Origin: an uncultured Alphaproteobacteria bacterium
Lineage (GTDB): Bacteria; Pseudomonadota; Alphaproteobacteria; Micavibrionales; Micavibrionaceae
DNA: 43,480 nucleotides
NCBI GenBank assembly: GCA_937941545.1
Contig: CALDHI010000007.1
Coordinates: 1 to 43,480 of the forward strand
Reading direction: 5' to 3'
Shown here: in pieces, positions 1 to 10,752 of the stretch
Position numbering within the stretch: position 1 is the stretch's first letter
How the letters are laid out: every line of letters starts with the position of its first letter
Translations under genes and position numbers: made by a program
Notes under the pieces: model-generated
Told to the model about the DNA's origin: nothing
Seen by the model: only the letters and a program-made list of their open reading frames with translations
The model's database searches: none

Positions 1-578
1 GTCGTAAAGGGATAATCAGCAATTTTAGGCTTCGCCCGCGAGACAGCCGACAAAAATGTAGACTTACCCGCATTGGGCATACCCAATAAACCAGCATCAG
101 CGATAAGCTTTAGACGAAGCCAGATATCACGTTCTTCACCAGGCCAGCCAGGTGTTTTTTTACGGGGGGCTTGGTTGGTGGAGCTTTTATAATTAGCGTT
201 ACCAAAACCACCATCGCCACCCTTAAGAAAGACAATACGTTGACCTTCTTCAGACATATCCAGCAAAACAGTTTCCTTATCCGCATCAATCACTTCTGTG
301 CCAACGGGAACCTTTACGACTAAATCATCACCTTTTGGCCCTGTACGATCACGGCCAGAACCGCCTGTGCCATTGGGCGCGCGGAAATGTTGAGCATAAC
401 GAAAATCAATTAATGTATTTAGACCTGTTACCGCTTCAAAGATTATAGCGCCACCACGCCCTCCGTTACCGCCATCTGGGCCACCACACTCTACATATTT
501 TTCACGACGAAACGAAATGGATCCGGGGCCACCATCACCACTTTTAATATATATCTTAGCTTGATCGAGGAATTTCAT
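1..578 (-). CDS. obgE: GTPase Obg/CgtA, N-terminal part (truncated by window edge)
   Basis: Minus-strand translation from the ATG at 576-578: [43 protein letters not shown]...[36 protein letters not shown]; Obg glycine-rich fold plus G1 motif; next to rpmA-rplU as usual. Confidence 0.96.
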   Translation of the reverse strand, partial: MKFLDQAKIYIKSGDGGPGSISFRREKYVECGGPDGGNGGRGGAIIFEAVTGLNTLIDFRYAQHFRAPNGTGGSGRDRTGPKGDDLVVKVPVGTEVIDADKETVLLDMSEEGQRIVFLKGGDGGFGNANYKSSTNQAPRKKTPGWPGEERDIWLRLKLIADAGLLGMPNAGKSTFLSAVSRAKPKIADYPFT

Positions 579-598
579 TAGATTTTACTTTAAGCAAT

Positions 599-626
599 AA
601 AAAAGGGGAAGATAATCCTTCCCCTT
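599..626 (-). terminator. Rho-independent terminator-like hairpin downstream of rpmA
   Basis: aaggggaag-ataatc-cttcccctt: perfect 9-bp stem, 6-nt loop; on the minus strand it is followed by a T-run. Confidence 0.7.
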
Positions 627-649
627 ATAAATTAGTATTGAGGCGAAGC

Positions 650-931
650 CTATTCAGCTGCCGAAGGTCTTTGGTCATTGGCAGGAACAACATTTACAAT
701 CGCTCTACCATTACGGCCTTTAGAAAATAGAACTGAACCGTCCATAAGAGCAAAAATCGTATGATCTTTACCGATACCAACATTCTTACCAGTTGCGTAT
801 TTTGTTCCACGCTGACGAATAATGATGTTTCCCGCAATTACGTCTTGTCCGCCATAAAGCTTAACGCCTAGGCGACGTCCTGCTGAATCACGACCGTTAT
901 TGGAACTACCACCTGCTTTTTTATGTGCCAT
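650..931 (-). CDS. rpmA: 50S ribosomal protein L27
   Basis: [62 protein letters not shown]... typical L27. Confidence 0.98.
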   Translation of the reverse strand: MAHKKAGGSSNNGRDSAGRRLGVKLYGGQDVIAGNIIIRQRGTKYATGKNVGIGKDHTIFALMDGSVLFSKGRNGRAIVNVVPANDQRPSAAE

Positions 932-972
932 TTCTTATGTCCTCCAGTTAAATTCTTGTTTTTATATTGTTA

Positions 973-1275
973 TTACGCAGCTTTGATATCAGTAATTTCA
1001 ATCACTGTCAGATCCTGACGGTGACCTGCTGTACGACGATACCCCTGTCTACGTTTCTTCTTAAATACCACAATTTTGTCTGCGCGTTTATGCTCTATCA
1101 CTTTTGCGCTTACTTTTGCACCAGTTTTCCCAATGTTTGCGTCTGTTCCATCTGAAGTCATAAGAACTTCAAGATCAATGCTCTTACCTACTTCTAGGTC
1201 TATCTTAGCAACTTCTAAATATTCTTTTTGAGTTACTTTATATTGTTTTCCACCTGTGCGTACGACTGCAAACAT
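973..1275 (-). CDS. rplU: 50S ribosomal protein L21
   Basis: MFAVVRTGGKQYKVTQKEYLEVAKI...FKKKRRQGYRRTAGHRQDLTVIEITDI typical L21. Confidence 0.98.
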   Translation of the reverse strand: MFAVVRTGGKQYKVTQKEYLEVAKIDLEVGKSIDLEVLMTSDGTDANIGKTGAKVSAKVIEHKRADKIVVFKKKRRQGYRRTAGHRQDLTVIEITDIKAA

Positions 1276-1682
1276 TTTTTTAATCCTAATATTTATAATT
1301 ATTTCAAAACCTTAAAGAGAATCGTTAACATCAACATCTCTCCTAAGATGGCCGTAATATACAGGATGGGGGCAGTATGTCAAGAAAACTATATAGTTAA
1401 ATCATTATTTATTGTTGTCATGATAGTTGTAAAGCGCAGGTATATGAACGCCTTGACTTAATTACAATCTATTCACTTTTGACGCATAGCCTATTTTTTT
1501 TCTAACATTGCTTTTAAAATACAAAAAACAAGTGTTGATTCGGCGGAAATTAAATAAGAGATTCGCCCAATGCAGGTCTTTACGTTGTTTTCGCTATTTA
1601 TATTTGTGAAAAAACTTTTGAAAGCTCACATCCTTAACATATCAAGGGGGCCAAGGGCAGGAACTCTACTGAGAGAATAAAA

Positions 1683-1773
1683 TGGCGGACAGACAGGGAT
1701 TCGAACCCTGGGTGGGCTATAAACCCACGCTAGTTTTCAAGACTAGTGCATTCAACCGCTCTGCCATCTGTCC
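1683..1773 (-). tRNA. tRNA-Ser (anticodon TGA), CCA encoded
   Basis: Minus strand GGACAGATGGCAGAGCGGTTGAATGCACTAGTCTTGAAAACTAGCGTGGGTTTATAGCCCACCCAGGGTTCGAATCCCTGTCTGTCCGCCA: 7-bp acceptor stem, CTAGT/ACTAG anticodon stem with loop CTTGAAA, long variable arm, GGTTCGAAT T-loop. Confidence 0.95.
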
Positions 1774-1901
1774 GCAAAAGATTAGATGTAGCGTTTCAAA
1801 TCATGTGCAAAATAGCGACAACTGGCTTATCAGTAAAGCTTAAATATGATTAAATCGTAAAATATGTTAAAATAAATTAAATTCAACGAATATAGGCTCT
1901 C

Positions 1902-2357
1902 ATGATAAAAGATTTCAAATCCCTACTAACCGAAGGTGAAGAGGTTGTGCTGAACGCTAGAATTCATTGGTTTGCCTTAGCATTTCCCGCTGTTTTGTTA
2001 TGTATCTCTCTTCTTGCAGGAGTGTTTTTTCACTGGCTGGTGGGGCTCATTATTATGTTTATTGCAATATATCCTGCATATAATGCCGTTATTCATTATT
2101 GGATGACACATTTATTCATTACCAATAAAAAAATTATGTACCGCAATGGCTTTTTATCGCGTGATTGGGTTCAATTAAGGTTATCCCGCGTTGAAAACGC
2201 CCATTTAGAAGAACCCATTGTTGGTCGCTTATTAGGTTATTCAACGGTTATCATTAGCGGTATGGGCGCGGGGCGCATTGCTGTGCCTTATGTTGAAGGC
2301 GGCGATGAATACACAAAATTGCTTGAAAAAGAGCTGGCGAAAAAAGAGCCTGTATAA
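1902..2357 (+). CDS. PH-domain (DUF304/YdbT-like) membrane protein
   Basis: Two hydrophobic segments followed by LFITNKKIMYRNGFLSRDWVQLRLSRVENAHLEEPIVGRLLGYSTVIISGMGAG, typical bacterial PH (YdbS/YdbT) pattern. Confidence 0.75.
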   Translation: MIKDFKSLLTEGEEVVLNARIHWFALAFPAVLLCISLLAGVFFHWLVGLIIMFIAIYPAYNAVIHYWMTHLFITNKKIMYRNGFLSRDWVQLRLSRVENAHLEEPIVGRLLGYSTVIISGMGAGRIAVPYVEGGDEYTKLLEKELAKKEPV

Positions 2358-2447
2358 ATTTAAACGCCTTTCGTAAAAAAAACTTTCCCTTCTTGGGTCT
2401 ATTGTCTATTATTTCTTATAATTCATTATTATTGGAAAGTTTTTGAT

Positions 2448-3419
2448 ATGCGTCACCTTGTTTTATTGTCTGTTTTGTTTTTAACGAGCTTAGCTTTTAT
2501 TAATCCTGCACAGGCACAGCGACCCGATTTCAACATATGGCTTAAAGACATGCGCGCCAAAGCCGCCGCTGCAGGTATCTCACAAGCAACGATTAATGCG
2601 AACTTATATAATACAACCCCGAGCGAAACAGCCATTCGTCTTGATAAAAAGCAACCAGAAGTCAAAAAGACATTTGCACAATATAAAACAGCCGTCGTGA
2701 ATGAAAACCGCGTCAAAAAAGGGCGCAGACTTATCCAACAACACTATGCTGACCTGCAAGCCGTTGAAAACCAATATGGCGTACCAAAGCAATTTATTGT
2801 GGCGCTATGGGGTATTGAAACGAATTTTGGTGGTAATACTGGCGGGTTTAGCGTCATTGCCGCCTTGGCGACTATGGCATGGGAAGGGCGCAGAGAAGAG
2901 TTCTTCACGAAAGAGCTGATTAACGCACTTAAAATTATTGATGCAGGACATATCAAAGGCTCAAACATGAAAGGCTCATGGGCGGGCGCAATGGGGCAAA
3001 ATCAATTTATGCCATCTAGCTTCAATGCCTATGCCGTTGATGGCAATGGCGATGGCAAACGTGATATTTGGAATACGAAAAAAGACGTTTTTGCTTCAAC
3101 GGCAAATTATCTTAAAAAAGAAGGGTGGAACTCTGGCGAAAGATGGGGGCGTCGTGTGACGCTACCTTCTGGATTTAGCAAAAGCCTTGAAGGACGTAAA
3201 ATCAAAAAGCCTTTATCATACTGGGCGTCTATTGGTGTACGCACTTATGGCGGCGGCGCGTTACCCCAAGAAAACATGATGGCGTCTATTGTTGCGCCAG
3301 ACGGCCTCAATGGGGAAGCGTATATCGTTTACAATAATTACCAAACGATTATGCATTGGAATCGTTCAACCTATTTTGCAACTTCGGTTGGCTTATTAGC
3401 CGATAGATTAGCGCAATAA
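2448..3419 (+). CDS. Lytic murein transglycosylase, MltB-like
   Basis: Signal peptide; QYGVPKQFIVALWGIETNFGGNTGGFSVIAALATMAWEGRREEFFTKELINALKII...GSWAGAMGQNQFMPSSFNAYAVDGNGDGKRDIW. Confidence 0.92.
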   Translation: MRHLVLLSVLFLTSLAFINPAQAQRPDFNIWLKDMRAKAAAAGISQATINANLYNTTPSETAIRLDKKQPEVKKTFAQYKTAVVNENRVKKGRRLIQQHYADLQAVENQYGVPKQFIVALWGIETNFGGNTGGFSVIAALATMAWEGRREEFFTKELINALKIIDAGHIKGSNMKGSWAGAMGQNQFMPSSFNAYAVDGNGDGKRDIWNTKKDVFASTANYLKKEGWNSGERWGRRVTLPSGFSKSLEGRKIKKPLSYWASIGVRTYGGGALPQENMMASIVAPDGLNGEAYIVYNNYQTIMHWNRSTYFATSVGLLADRLAQ

Positions 3420-3434
3420 TTTAAAGGAATAAAT

Positions 3435-4487
3435 ATGTTAAAAAAATTAAGCCTTCTTATTGTTTGTACCTTTGCCCTTAGTGCATGTTCAGAAGCAAGA
3501 TATGCTGCACATGTCGTAAAACAGATTCCTCTTAAGCAAGACCAAGCGTCAAAGAGTAAAGGATCATTTAAAGTCGGTAGCTCGTATATTATTAAAGGAA
3601 AAAGATATTATCCTACGGAGAGCTATACACTAACGGAAAAAGGTACGGCATCTTGGTATGGCCCAGGGTTTCATGGCAAGCAGACAGCCAATGGTGAAAT
3701 ATTTGATAAGCATGAGCTAACAGCAGCGCACAGAACACTTCAACTGCCTAGTATTATTAAGGTAACTAACCTTGATAATGGACGACAAGTTATTCTTAGG
3801 GTGAATGATAGAGGGCCATTTGCGCACGATAGAATTTTAGATGTGTCCGAGCGTGCTGCTAGCTTGCTTGGCTTCAAGAATAAAGGCGTTGCCAAAATTA
3901 AATTAGAAGTGATGGCAGATGCCAGTAAAGAGCTTGCCAGCATTGCAAAATCAGGGCGTAGTACCAAAGGGATGGAAATTGCTTACAACCAAAACAGAGC
4001 TTTATTGAATAAAGCATCTTCACCAACGTCAGCACCACAGGAGATTACACCAACTCAAGTCGCTTACATAGAAGAGGCAGCGCCGATTAATCAAGCTCCT
4101 CCCTCTAGTGTTTTCGCTAATAACGCACCCCAAACAACGTCGAATAATGCACGATTACCATCGGTACAAGCGCAAGAGTTAGACCAAATTGTACAAAATG
4201 CAGTGCGCCCTAATGCAGATTTAACTTCAGAGGATATACAAAATCAGCTTTCCACGGGCAAAAAAATGTTTGTTCAAGCGGGATCATTTTCGCAAGAAAA
4301 CAACGCCCTGAATTACAGCCAAAAACTGGCAAGCCTTGGCTCTTCAAAAGTCTATATGACCCGTATCAATGACCAATCTTTTTTCCGTGTTCGCTTAGGT
4401 CCTTATCAAGATCCATCGCAAGCACAGAGCATTATTAACACTTTAAATTCTAGCGGCAATTCAAATGCCGTTATGGTTATTGAGTAA
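3435..4487 (+). CDS. rlpA: RlpA-like septal-ring lipoprotein with SPOR domain
   Basis: Lipobox LSAC; GTASWYGPGFHGKQTANGEIFDKHELTAAHRTLQLPSIIKVTNLDNGRQVILRVNDRGPF (double-psi barrel); C-terminal SPOR-like MFVQAGSFSQENNALNYSQKL...FFRVRLGPY. Confidence 0.93.
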   Translation: MLKKLSLLIVCTFALSACSEARYAAHVVKQIPLKQDQASKSKGSFKVGSSYIIKGKRYYPTESYTLTEKGTASWYGPGFHGKQTANGEIFDKHELTAAHRTLQLPSIIKVTNLDNGRQVILRVNDRGPFAHDRILDVSERAASLLGFKNKGVAKIKLEVMADASKELASIAKSGRSTKGMEIAYNQNRALLNKASSPTSAPQEITPTQVAYIEEAAPINQAPPSSVFANNAPQTTSNNARLPSVQAQELDQIVQNAVRPNADLTSEDIQNQLSTGKKMFVQAGSFSQENNALNYSQKLASLGSSKVYMTRINDQSFFRVRLGPYQDPSQAQSIINTLNSSGNSNAVMVIE

Positions 4488-4497
4488 GAAAGTCACC

Positions 4498-5619
4498 ATG
4501 TTTCGTTTAATATTTCTAATAGCTTTACTATTTGTTCCCACATTTGCATGGGCGCAACAAAACACGCCAGCTAAGCAAGCCTATGTTATAGATTATGAAA
4601 CAGGGCAGGTTTTGCTTGATAAAAGCTCAACGCAACAAATGCCGACCTCTTCGATGAGCAAGGTTATGACAGTCTATATGGTGTTTGATGCGCTTAAAAT
4701 TGGACGTATTGATTTAGATTCTGAATTTCGTGTGAGTGAAAAAGCTTGGGCAAAAGGTGGCTCCAAAATGTTTGTGGCACAAGGAAGCAAGGTTAGCATC
4801 GAGGACTTACTCCATGGTGTTATCATTCAATCAGGTAATGATGCCACGATTGTATTGGCTGAAGGACTAGAGGGAAGTGAGGATGCGTTTGCACAAAAGA
4901 TGACGCGCAAAGCTCTTGAGATTGGTATGGAAGATAGTAACTTCACCAATGCCAGCGGATGGCCTGATAAAGATCACTATTCAACGGCAAGAGATTTGGC
5001 CTTAATGGCACGTCGTATGATTGAAGATTATCCAGAACATTATAAGTTTTTTAGTAAAAAAGAATTTACCTATAGCAACATTAAACAGGCAAACCGTAAT
5101 CCGCTTCTTTACGCAGGCATTGGTGCAGATGGCTTAAAAACGGGTCATACAGAGGCGGGGGGCTATGGTCTTATAGGCACAGCCGTTAAAGACGGACGTC
5201 GTGTGTTAATGGTTATAAATGGTCTACCAAGTGAAAAGTCACGCAAAGAAGAATCTACGCGTTTGATTGAGTGGGGCTTAAATGATTTTGAAAACAAGAC
5301 TGTCTTGAAAAAAGCGACTATTATTGCGAACGCTCCCGTTGCCATGGGACAAACCAAGGAAGTTGGTTTGGTTATAAAGAAAGATGTCAAAATCACAATT
5401 CCTAAAGCGCCTAAAAATAACTACAAGATTGAAATAAATTATAAAACACCGCTCGTTGCGCCATTAAATGCGGGCGATGAAGTTGGAACTGCGCGTATTA
5501 TCATTCCTAATATGCCACCTATTGAGCACACTTTATATGTTGCTGAAGATGTTTATAAGTTAGGCTTCTTCAAAGCAACGTTTGAAAAAGCAAAACGCTT
5601 TATCGTAGGGCAGCTTTAA
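4498..5619 (+). CDS. D-alanyl-D-alanine carboxypeptidase (PBP5/6-type, S11)
   Basis: SxxK motif SSMSKVMTVYMVF, SGN motif IIQSGNDA, KTG motif DGLKTGHTEAGGYGLIGTA. ORF opens at 4465 but the signal-peptide Met at 4498 is the likely start. Confidence 0.93.
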   Translation: MFRLIFLIALLFVPTFAWAQQNTPAKQAYVIDYETGQVLLDKSSTQQMPTSSMSKVMTVYMVFDALKIGRIDLDSEFRVSEKAWAKGGSKMFVAQGSKVSIEDLLHGVIIQSGNDATIVLAEGLEGSEDAFAQKMTRKALEIGMEDSNFTNASGWPDKDHYSTARDLALMARRMIEDYPEHYKFFSKKEFTYSNIKQANRNPLLYAGIGADGLKTGHTEAGGYGLIGTAVKDGRRVLMVINGLPSEKSRKEESTRLIEWGLNDFENKTVLKKATIIANAPVAMGQTKEVGLVIKKDVKITIPKAPKNNYKIEINYKTPLVAPLNAGDEVGTARIIIPNMPPIEHTLYVAEDVYKLGFFKATFEKAKRFIVGQL

Positions 5620-6257
5620 TGTCACAGGGCGGCTTTTTTATTAGCTTTGAAGGCGGCGAGGGGGTTGGCAAGACGACTCAAATAAAAGCTTTGGAGACGC
5701 ATTTAACATCGCATGGACATGATGTTGTTATCACACGTGAGCCAGGCGGTTGTCGCTTTGCTGAAGATATTCGCAATCTTATCTTTGCCTCTAAATATTC
5801 AGATAAATTAGAAGCCGAGACGGAAACTTTATTAATGTTTGCCGCCCGCGCGCAGCATATAAAAGAAGTGATCGCGTCAGCCATTGAGAGCAACAAAATA
5901 GTTTTATGTGATCGCTACATGGATTCAACACGCGTTTATCAAGGCATGGTCAATAATGTGGACTTAAGCCTGATTCAAACGTTAGAAGATAAAATTGTCC
6001 GTCAATTTATTCCAAACCTAACTTTAATATTAGACCTCGATATTGAAACAGCTATGGCACGTGTCAGCGCGAGAGGGGCGTCTAATCATTATGATTTAGG
6101 AGATGAAGAATTTTATCATTCCTTGCGCAATGGATTTTTATCAATCGCAAAAGAGAACCCTATTCGATGCAAACTTGTCGATGCCAACCGTGACATTGAA
6201 ACAACCAGCCAATCTATACAAGCCCTAGTCAGTGAGGCGCTTGCGAGCCATGTTTGA
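5619..6257 (+). CDS. tmk: Thymidylate kinase
   Basis: FFISFEGGEGVGKTTQIKALETHL...VVITREPGGCRFAEDIRNLI...CDRYMDSTRVYQG. Confidence 0.96.
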   Translation: MSQGGFFISFEGGEGVGKTTQIKALETHLTSHGHDVVITREPGGCRFAEDIRNLIFASKYSDKLEAETETLLMFAARAQHIKEVIASAIESNKIVLCDRYMDSTRVYQGMVNNVDLSLIQTLEDKIVRQFIPNLTLILDLDIETAMARVSARGASNHYDLGDEEFYHSLRNGFLSIAKENPIRCKLVDANRDIETTSQSIQALVSEALASHV

Positions 6258-7386
6258 TAACTTCGAAGAATTAGAAGAAGAGTATGATGTTGATGATTTT
6301 CATAGCGAAGCCCCAGAGGGGTTAAAAGAACCGCGGCATTCAACGTTCTTTATTGGGCATGATGATGCCGAGCAAGAAGCCATTAGCTTAATCAATTCAG
6401 GTGCAATGCCTCATGCTATTATACTCTCTGGATTGGAAGGCATTGGGAAATCAACATTTGCCTTTCGTCTCGCGCGTGCGATGTTAAAACATGGGCTAAG
6501 CGATAACCAAGATAGTATGTTTGACGATGCCCCTGCTGAACTCACTTCATTAGACGTTGCCTTCGATGATCCTATCTTTTCAAAGGTAGCCGCGGGTGGG
6601 CACCCTGATTTTCTTACGATAGAGCGTCCGATAGACCCTAAAAAAGATACGCGTAAAAACAATATAGATGTTGAGACAGCCAGAAAGGTTGCCCCTTTTT
6701 TAAGAAAAACAGCGTCTGATGGTGGATGGCGCGTTGTTCTAATTGATGATGCCAACACCATGAACCGTAACGCCCAAAATGCCATTCTTAAAATATTAGA
6801 AGAGCCACCCAAAAACACGTTGCTGATATTGGTAACGCACAGATTAGGCGCAATGATACCGACCATTAGGTCACGGTGTAGAGTGTTAAATTTTAAACCT
6901 TTGGACAATGAAACTTTAACCCAACTGATGCAAAAAGAAGTGGGCAGTTCCTTAAACGCCTATGATACGGATATTCTTAATTTTCTTGCGCAGGGAAGTA
7001 TAGGGCTGGCGCATGATATTTTGCAATCCGAAGGCATTGAGACGGCAAAAAAGATATTTTCCTTATTTGAACAATATCCAGATTTTGATTGGGTCGCCAT
7101 CCATCATCTCTCCGATCAAGTGGGTAGAGCAGGGCAAGAAAAGACATTTAAAAATATAGCACATATCTTCAACAGCATCTTTGAAAGCCTTTGTTTTGCC
7201 AAGGCGCGGGAGCAGAATAATTTACCTGCGCCCCTTGATGCTAAAGTTTACAAAATGCTTCTATCACGCTATGGTCTTGAAGAATTGGCGCAAAAGCATG
7301 AGGAAGTGAAAAATCACTTCAACCAAGTCAATTTTGCCAATTTAGACAAAAGGCAGGGCATTTTAGCCGCCTTTAACATTATTTAA
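6250..7386 (+). CDS. holB: DNA polymerase III delta' subunit
   Basis: FIGHDDAEQEAISLINSGAMPHAIILSGLEGIGKSTFAFRLARAML...ILKILEEPPKNTLLILVTHRLGAMIPTIRSRCRVLNFKPL; overlaps the tmk end. Confidence 0.92.
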   Translation: MFDNFEELEEEYDVDDFHSEAPEGLKEPRHSTFFIGHDDAEQEAISLINSGAMPHAIILSGLEGIGKSTFAFRLARAMLKHGLSDNQDSMFDDAPAELTSLDVAFDDPIFSKVAAGGHPDFLTIERPIDPKKDTRKNNIDVETARKVAPFLRKTASDGGWRVVLIDDANTMNRNAQNAILKILEEPPKNTLLILVTHRLGAMIPTIRSRCRVLNFKPLDNETLTQLMQKEVGSSLNAYDTDILNFLAQGSIGLAHDILQSEGIETAKKIFSLFEQYPDFDWVAIHHLSDQVGRAGQEKTFKNIAHIFNSIFESLCFAKAREQNNLPAPLDAKVYKMLLSRYGLEELAQKHEEVKNHFNQVNFANLDKRQGILAAFNII

Positions 7387-7404
7387 AATTTAGGAGTATT
7401 TCTC

Positions 7405-8985
7405 ATGGCTGATAACAAAGCGCCATTTTACATCACAACCGCCATTGATTACGTGAATGGTGCGCCACATATCGGACATGCTTATGAGAAGATTCTGGCC
7501 GATGTCATGGCGCGCTTTAAACGCCTTGATGGGCATGATGTTATGTTCCTAACAGGCACAGATGAACATGGACAAAAAGTTGCGAAGACAGCCGAAGCCA
7601 ATGGGAAGAAGCCAAAAGAATTTTGCGATGAAATATCACAGAAATTTATTGCCATGGGGCCGCAGCTTAATTTGTCCTACGATCAATTTATTCGTACAAC
7701 AGAAGAGCGTCATTACGAAGCTTCACAAGCCATTTGGAATGCTATTAAAGAAAATAATCCTGATGATATTTATCTTGATAAATATGAAGGATGGTACTCC
7801 GTTCGTGACGAGGGATATTTTACGGAAGATGAGCTAACCGAAGGCGAGGATTCTGACGGCAATACAATCAAGCTGGCGCCTTCTGGTGCTCCCGTTGAGT
7901 GGGTGGAGGAGGAAAGCTATTTCTTCCGTCTGTCTGCCTATGGTGACAAATTGTTGGAACTATATAAAAACCATCCAGAATTTATTTCCCCAGATAGCCG
8001 CCGTAATGAAGTTGTGTCGTTTGTGAAAAGTGGCCTTCAAGATATCTCCATCTCAAGAACCAATTTTGATTGGGGCGTTCCTGTGCCTGGGGATGATAAA
8101 CATGTGATGTATGTTTGGCTGGATGCGTTGACCAATTATATTACGGGTGTTGGATATCCCGATACACAACACGCAGATTACCAGAAATATTGGCCTGCTG
8201 ATTTTCACGTTGTTGGAAAAGATATTATCCGATTCCATTGTGTGTACTGGCCTGCGTTTTTAATGGCGGCTAATTTACAGCTTCCTAAAAAGATTTTCGC
8301 GCATGGGTTTATCAATGTGAATGGACAAAAAATGTCTAAGTCCGTGGGGAATGTTATTGCGCCGCAAGATTTGATAGATACCTATGGCTTAGATGCCACG
8401 CGTTATTTATTAATGCGCGAAGTGAGCCATGGGCAGGATGGTAATTTCTCTCATGACTATGCCGTTCAACGTATCAATAGTGACCTTGCCAATGGGCTAG
8501 GTAACTTAGTGCAGCGCACGTTGTCGATGATTTATAAAAATTGTGATGGTAAAATTCCAACCATGGGTGAGCTGACCAATGAAGACCAAAATCTTCTGGC
8601 GCACGCGCACACAAAACTTATTCCCGCGTTGCGTATTGATGCGGATGATATGAAATTTAATCGCGGGTTAGAAACGATTTGGAAGCTGGTCATAGAGGCC
8701 AATGGTTATGTTGATGCACAGGCACCATGGGGATTAAAGAAGACGGATCCTGAACGTATGGAAACTGTGCTTTATATTTTGGCGGAAATTATCCGTGTTC
8801 TTGGGATTGCGGTACAATTTGTTGTGCCAACATCTGCGAATAAGATTTTAGATCAACTTAAAATTGATACCAATGCCCGTGATTACAGCTTTATCAACAA
8901 AGACAACATGTTACAAAGCGGAACAGAAATCGACCAACCCGAAGGCGTCTTCCCAAGATTAGAAACCAACGAAAAGGCGGCATAA
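7405..8985 (+). CDS. metG: Methionyl-tRNA synthetase
   Basis: FYITTAIDYVNGAPHIGHAYEKILADV (HIGH) and GFINVNGQKMSKSVGNVI (KMSKS). Confidence 0.97.
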   Translation: MADNKAPFYITTAIDYVNGAPHIGHAYEKILADVMARFKRLDGHDVMFLTGTDEHGQKVAKTAEANGKKPKEFCDEISQKFIAMGPQLNLSYDQFIRTTEERHYEASQAIWNAIKENNPDDIYLDKYEGWYSVRDEGYFTEDELTEGEDSDGNTIKLAPSGAPVEWVEEESYFFRLSAYGDKLLELYKNHPEFISPDSRRNEVVSFVKSGLQDISISRTNFDWGVPVPGDDKHVMYVWLDALTNYITGVGYPDTQHADYQKYWPADFHVVGKDIIRFHCVYWPAFLMAANLQLPKKIFAHGFINVNGQKMSKSVGNVIAPQDLIDTYGLDATRYLLMREVSHGQDGNFSHDYAVQRINSDLANGLGNLVQRTLSMIYKNCDGKIPTMGELTNEDQNLLAHAHTKLIPALRIDADDMKFNRGLETIWKLVIEANGYVDAQAPWGLKKTDPERMETVLYILAEIIRVLGIAVQFVVPTSANKILDQLKIDTNARDYSFINKDNMLQSGTEIDQPEGVFPRLETNEKAA

Positions 8986-8989
8986 CCTC

Positions 8990-9796
8990 ATGTGGATTGA
9001 CTCACATTGTCATCTTAATCATATCAAGATAGAGGAGGCGGGCAGCCCGTCTGATTTAATCAAGCGCGCCAATGATAATGGTGTGGATGGTATGGTGTCT
9101 ATTTGCTGTCGTATTTCGGAAGAAGTGGACACGCTGGCGACCATAGCCAACGGCCATGACAACGTCTGGTTTTCAATCGGAACGCACCCCCATGATGCGG
9201 GTAATGAAAAAGAAAAAGCCATTACAACGGATGAGATTATCGCCTTGGTGAACCGTTACGATAAATGCGTTGGCGTAGGAGAGGCGGGTTTAGATTATTT
9301 CTATGATAATGCCCCGCGTGAAGACCAAAAAGAATCTTTTATTAAGCAAATCAATGTCGCTAAGGAAACGGGCTTACCGCTTATTATTCATACGCGCGAT
9401 GCCGAGGAAGATACAATTCAGATTTTACGCGACAATGGCGCCTGTGACGGTAAAACGAAAATCCTCATGCATTGTTTTAGCTCTAATGGAACATTGGCAC
9501 GCCAATCTATTGATGAGGGTTTTACTTTGTCTTTTTCAGGCATGGCGACATTTAAGAAGAACACTGGCTTGCAGGATATCATTCGCTCCGTACCTCTAAA
9601 CCAAATCTTGGTTGAGACAGATGCGCCTTACCTTGCGCCTATGCCGCACCGAGGGAAAACGAACGAGCCTGCTTATGTAGTGCATACAGGGCAGTTCATA
9701 GCAGACTTGTATAATATTACACGCGAAGAATTAGCGCAAAAAACTACAACTAATTTCTTTAATTTATTTGATAAAGCGAACAAAACCTTAAAATAA
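8990..9796 (+). CDS. tatD: TatD-family deoxyribonuclease
   Basis: MWIDSHCHLNHIKI...VGVGEAGLDYFYDNAPREDQKESFIKQINVAKETGLPLIIHTRDAEED...ILVETDAPYLAPMPHRGKTNEPAYV. Confidence 0.95.
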   Translation: MWIDSHCHLNHIKIEEAGSPSDLIKRANDNGVDGMVSICCRISEEVDTLATIANGHDNVWFSIGTHPHDAGNEKEKAITTDEIIALVNRYDKCVGVGEAGLDYFYDNAPREDQKESFIKQINVAKETGLPLIIHTRDAEEDTIQILRDNGACDGKTKILMHCFSSNGTLARQSIDEGFTLSFSGMATFKKNTGLQDIIRSVPLNQILVETDAPYLAPMPHRGKTNEPAYVVHTGQFIADLYNITREELAQKTTTNFFNLFDKANKTLK

Positions 9797-9857
9797 ATTG
9801 ACTTAAACAGCCTTTAAATATAGTTTACATATTTTAAACACGAAAGCTCTTATTATC

Positions 9858-10727
9858 ATGAAAAAAATTCGTAAACTTCTTCGTCCCTTAAAAGCGTTAT
9901 ATTTCCTTGTTATTGGGTATTACGTATTATTTAAGCATAAGCGCCACTTTAAGTCCGCTCAGGAAAGAATAGACCATGATTTGCCTGGCGAACTTATTAT
10001 ATCTTTAACGTCTTATCCCAAAAGATACGCGACTTTACGCCCTACGCTTGAATGCTTGTTATCACAAGAAATTAAACCAGACAGAGTGATTTTATGGGTT
10101 GCGAAAGAGGATGCCGAAGCTCTCACGCCTGATATCAAAGCCTTAGAAGAAAAAGGATTAGATATTCGTATCACAGCAACAGATTTAAAAGTTTACAACA
10201 AGCTAATACCAGCCCTTACAGAATTTCCTGACGCCTTTATAGTCACCGCTGATGACGATATTTATTACCCTCCAGAATGGTTAGGTGAACTGATAAAATA
10301 TTGGGATAAGCTAGATTCCAGAATCGTATGCCATAGAGCACATATTATAAAAATGAATGACGATCAATTACCTGCTCCCTATAATTCATGGAAGTGGGGG
10401 GCGCAAGCAGCGAATGACACGGATCGTATTTTTCCTACGGGCGTAGGTGGGGTGTTGTACCCTCCTAAATCTTTGCCTCTACCAGAAACTTTAGATAGTG
10501 CGCTGTTTCAAAAACTAGCGCCAGGTGCCGATGATTTGTGGCTTTATTGGATGGCGCGCAAAAATAAAACCGAGTATAAAATTACAGATTATAACAAGAG
10601 AGAAGTTATCGTCTGGCCTGGTTCTCAAATTGTAAGTTTAAGCGCAGATAATACTGGTATTCATACGGGTATAAGCGCCAATGATACTAAGATTCAGAAT
10701 TTAATAAACCATTATGGATTTTTGTAA
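9858..10727 (+). CDS. Glycosyltransferase-like protein (GT-A fold, ADDDI motif)
   Basis: ELIISLTSYPKRYATLRPTLECLLSQEIKPDRVILWVAKEDAEAL...FIVTADDDIYYPPEWLGELI; N-terminal hydrophobic stretch. Confidence 0.75.
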   Translation: MKKIRKLLRPLKALYFLVIGYYVLFKHKRHFKSAQERIDHDLPGELIISLTSYPKRYATLRPTLECLLSQEIKPDRVILWVAKEDAEALTPDIKALEEKGLDIRITATDLKVYNKLIPALTEFPDAFIVTADDDIYYPPEWLGELIKYWDKLDSRIVCHRAHIIKMNDDQLPAPYNSWKWGAQAANDTDRIFPTGVGGVLYPPKSLPLPETLDSALFQKLAPGADDLWLYWMARKNKTEYKITDYNKREVIVWPGSQIVSLSADNTGIHTGISANDTKIQNLINHYGFL

Positions 10728-10752
10728 CTTTCCCTAAATCAAAGATATCATC

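Noticed and set aside
1276-1682. 407-bp leader upstream of rplU as possible riboswitch or sRNA
   Set aside because: No convincing conserved fold or known leader motif recognised by eye; only AT-rich promoter-like sequence.
6411-6908. 165-aa minus-strand ORF inside holB
   Set aside because: Shadow ORF opposite a confident DNA polymerase III delta' gene.
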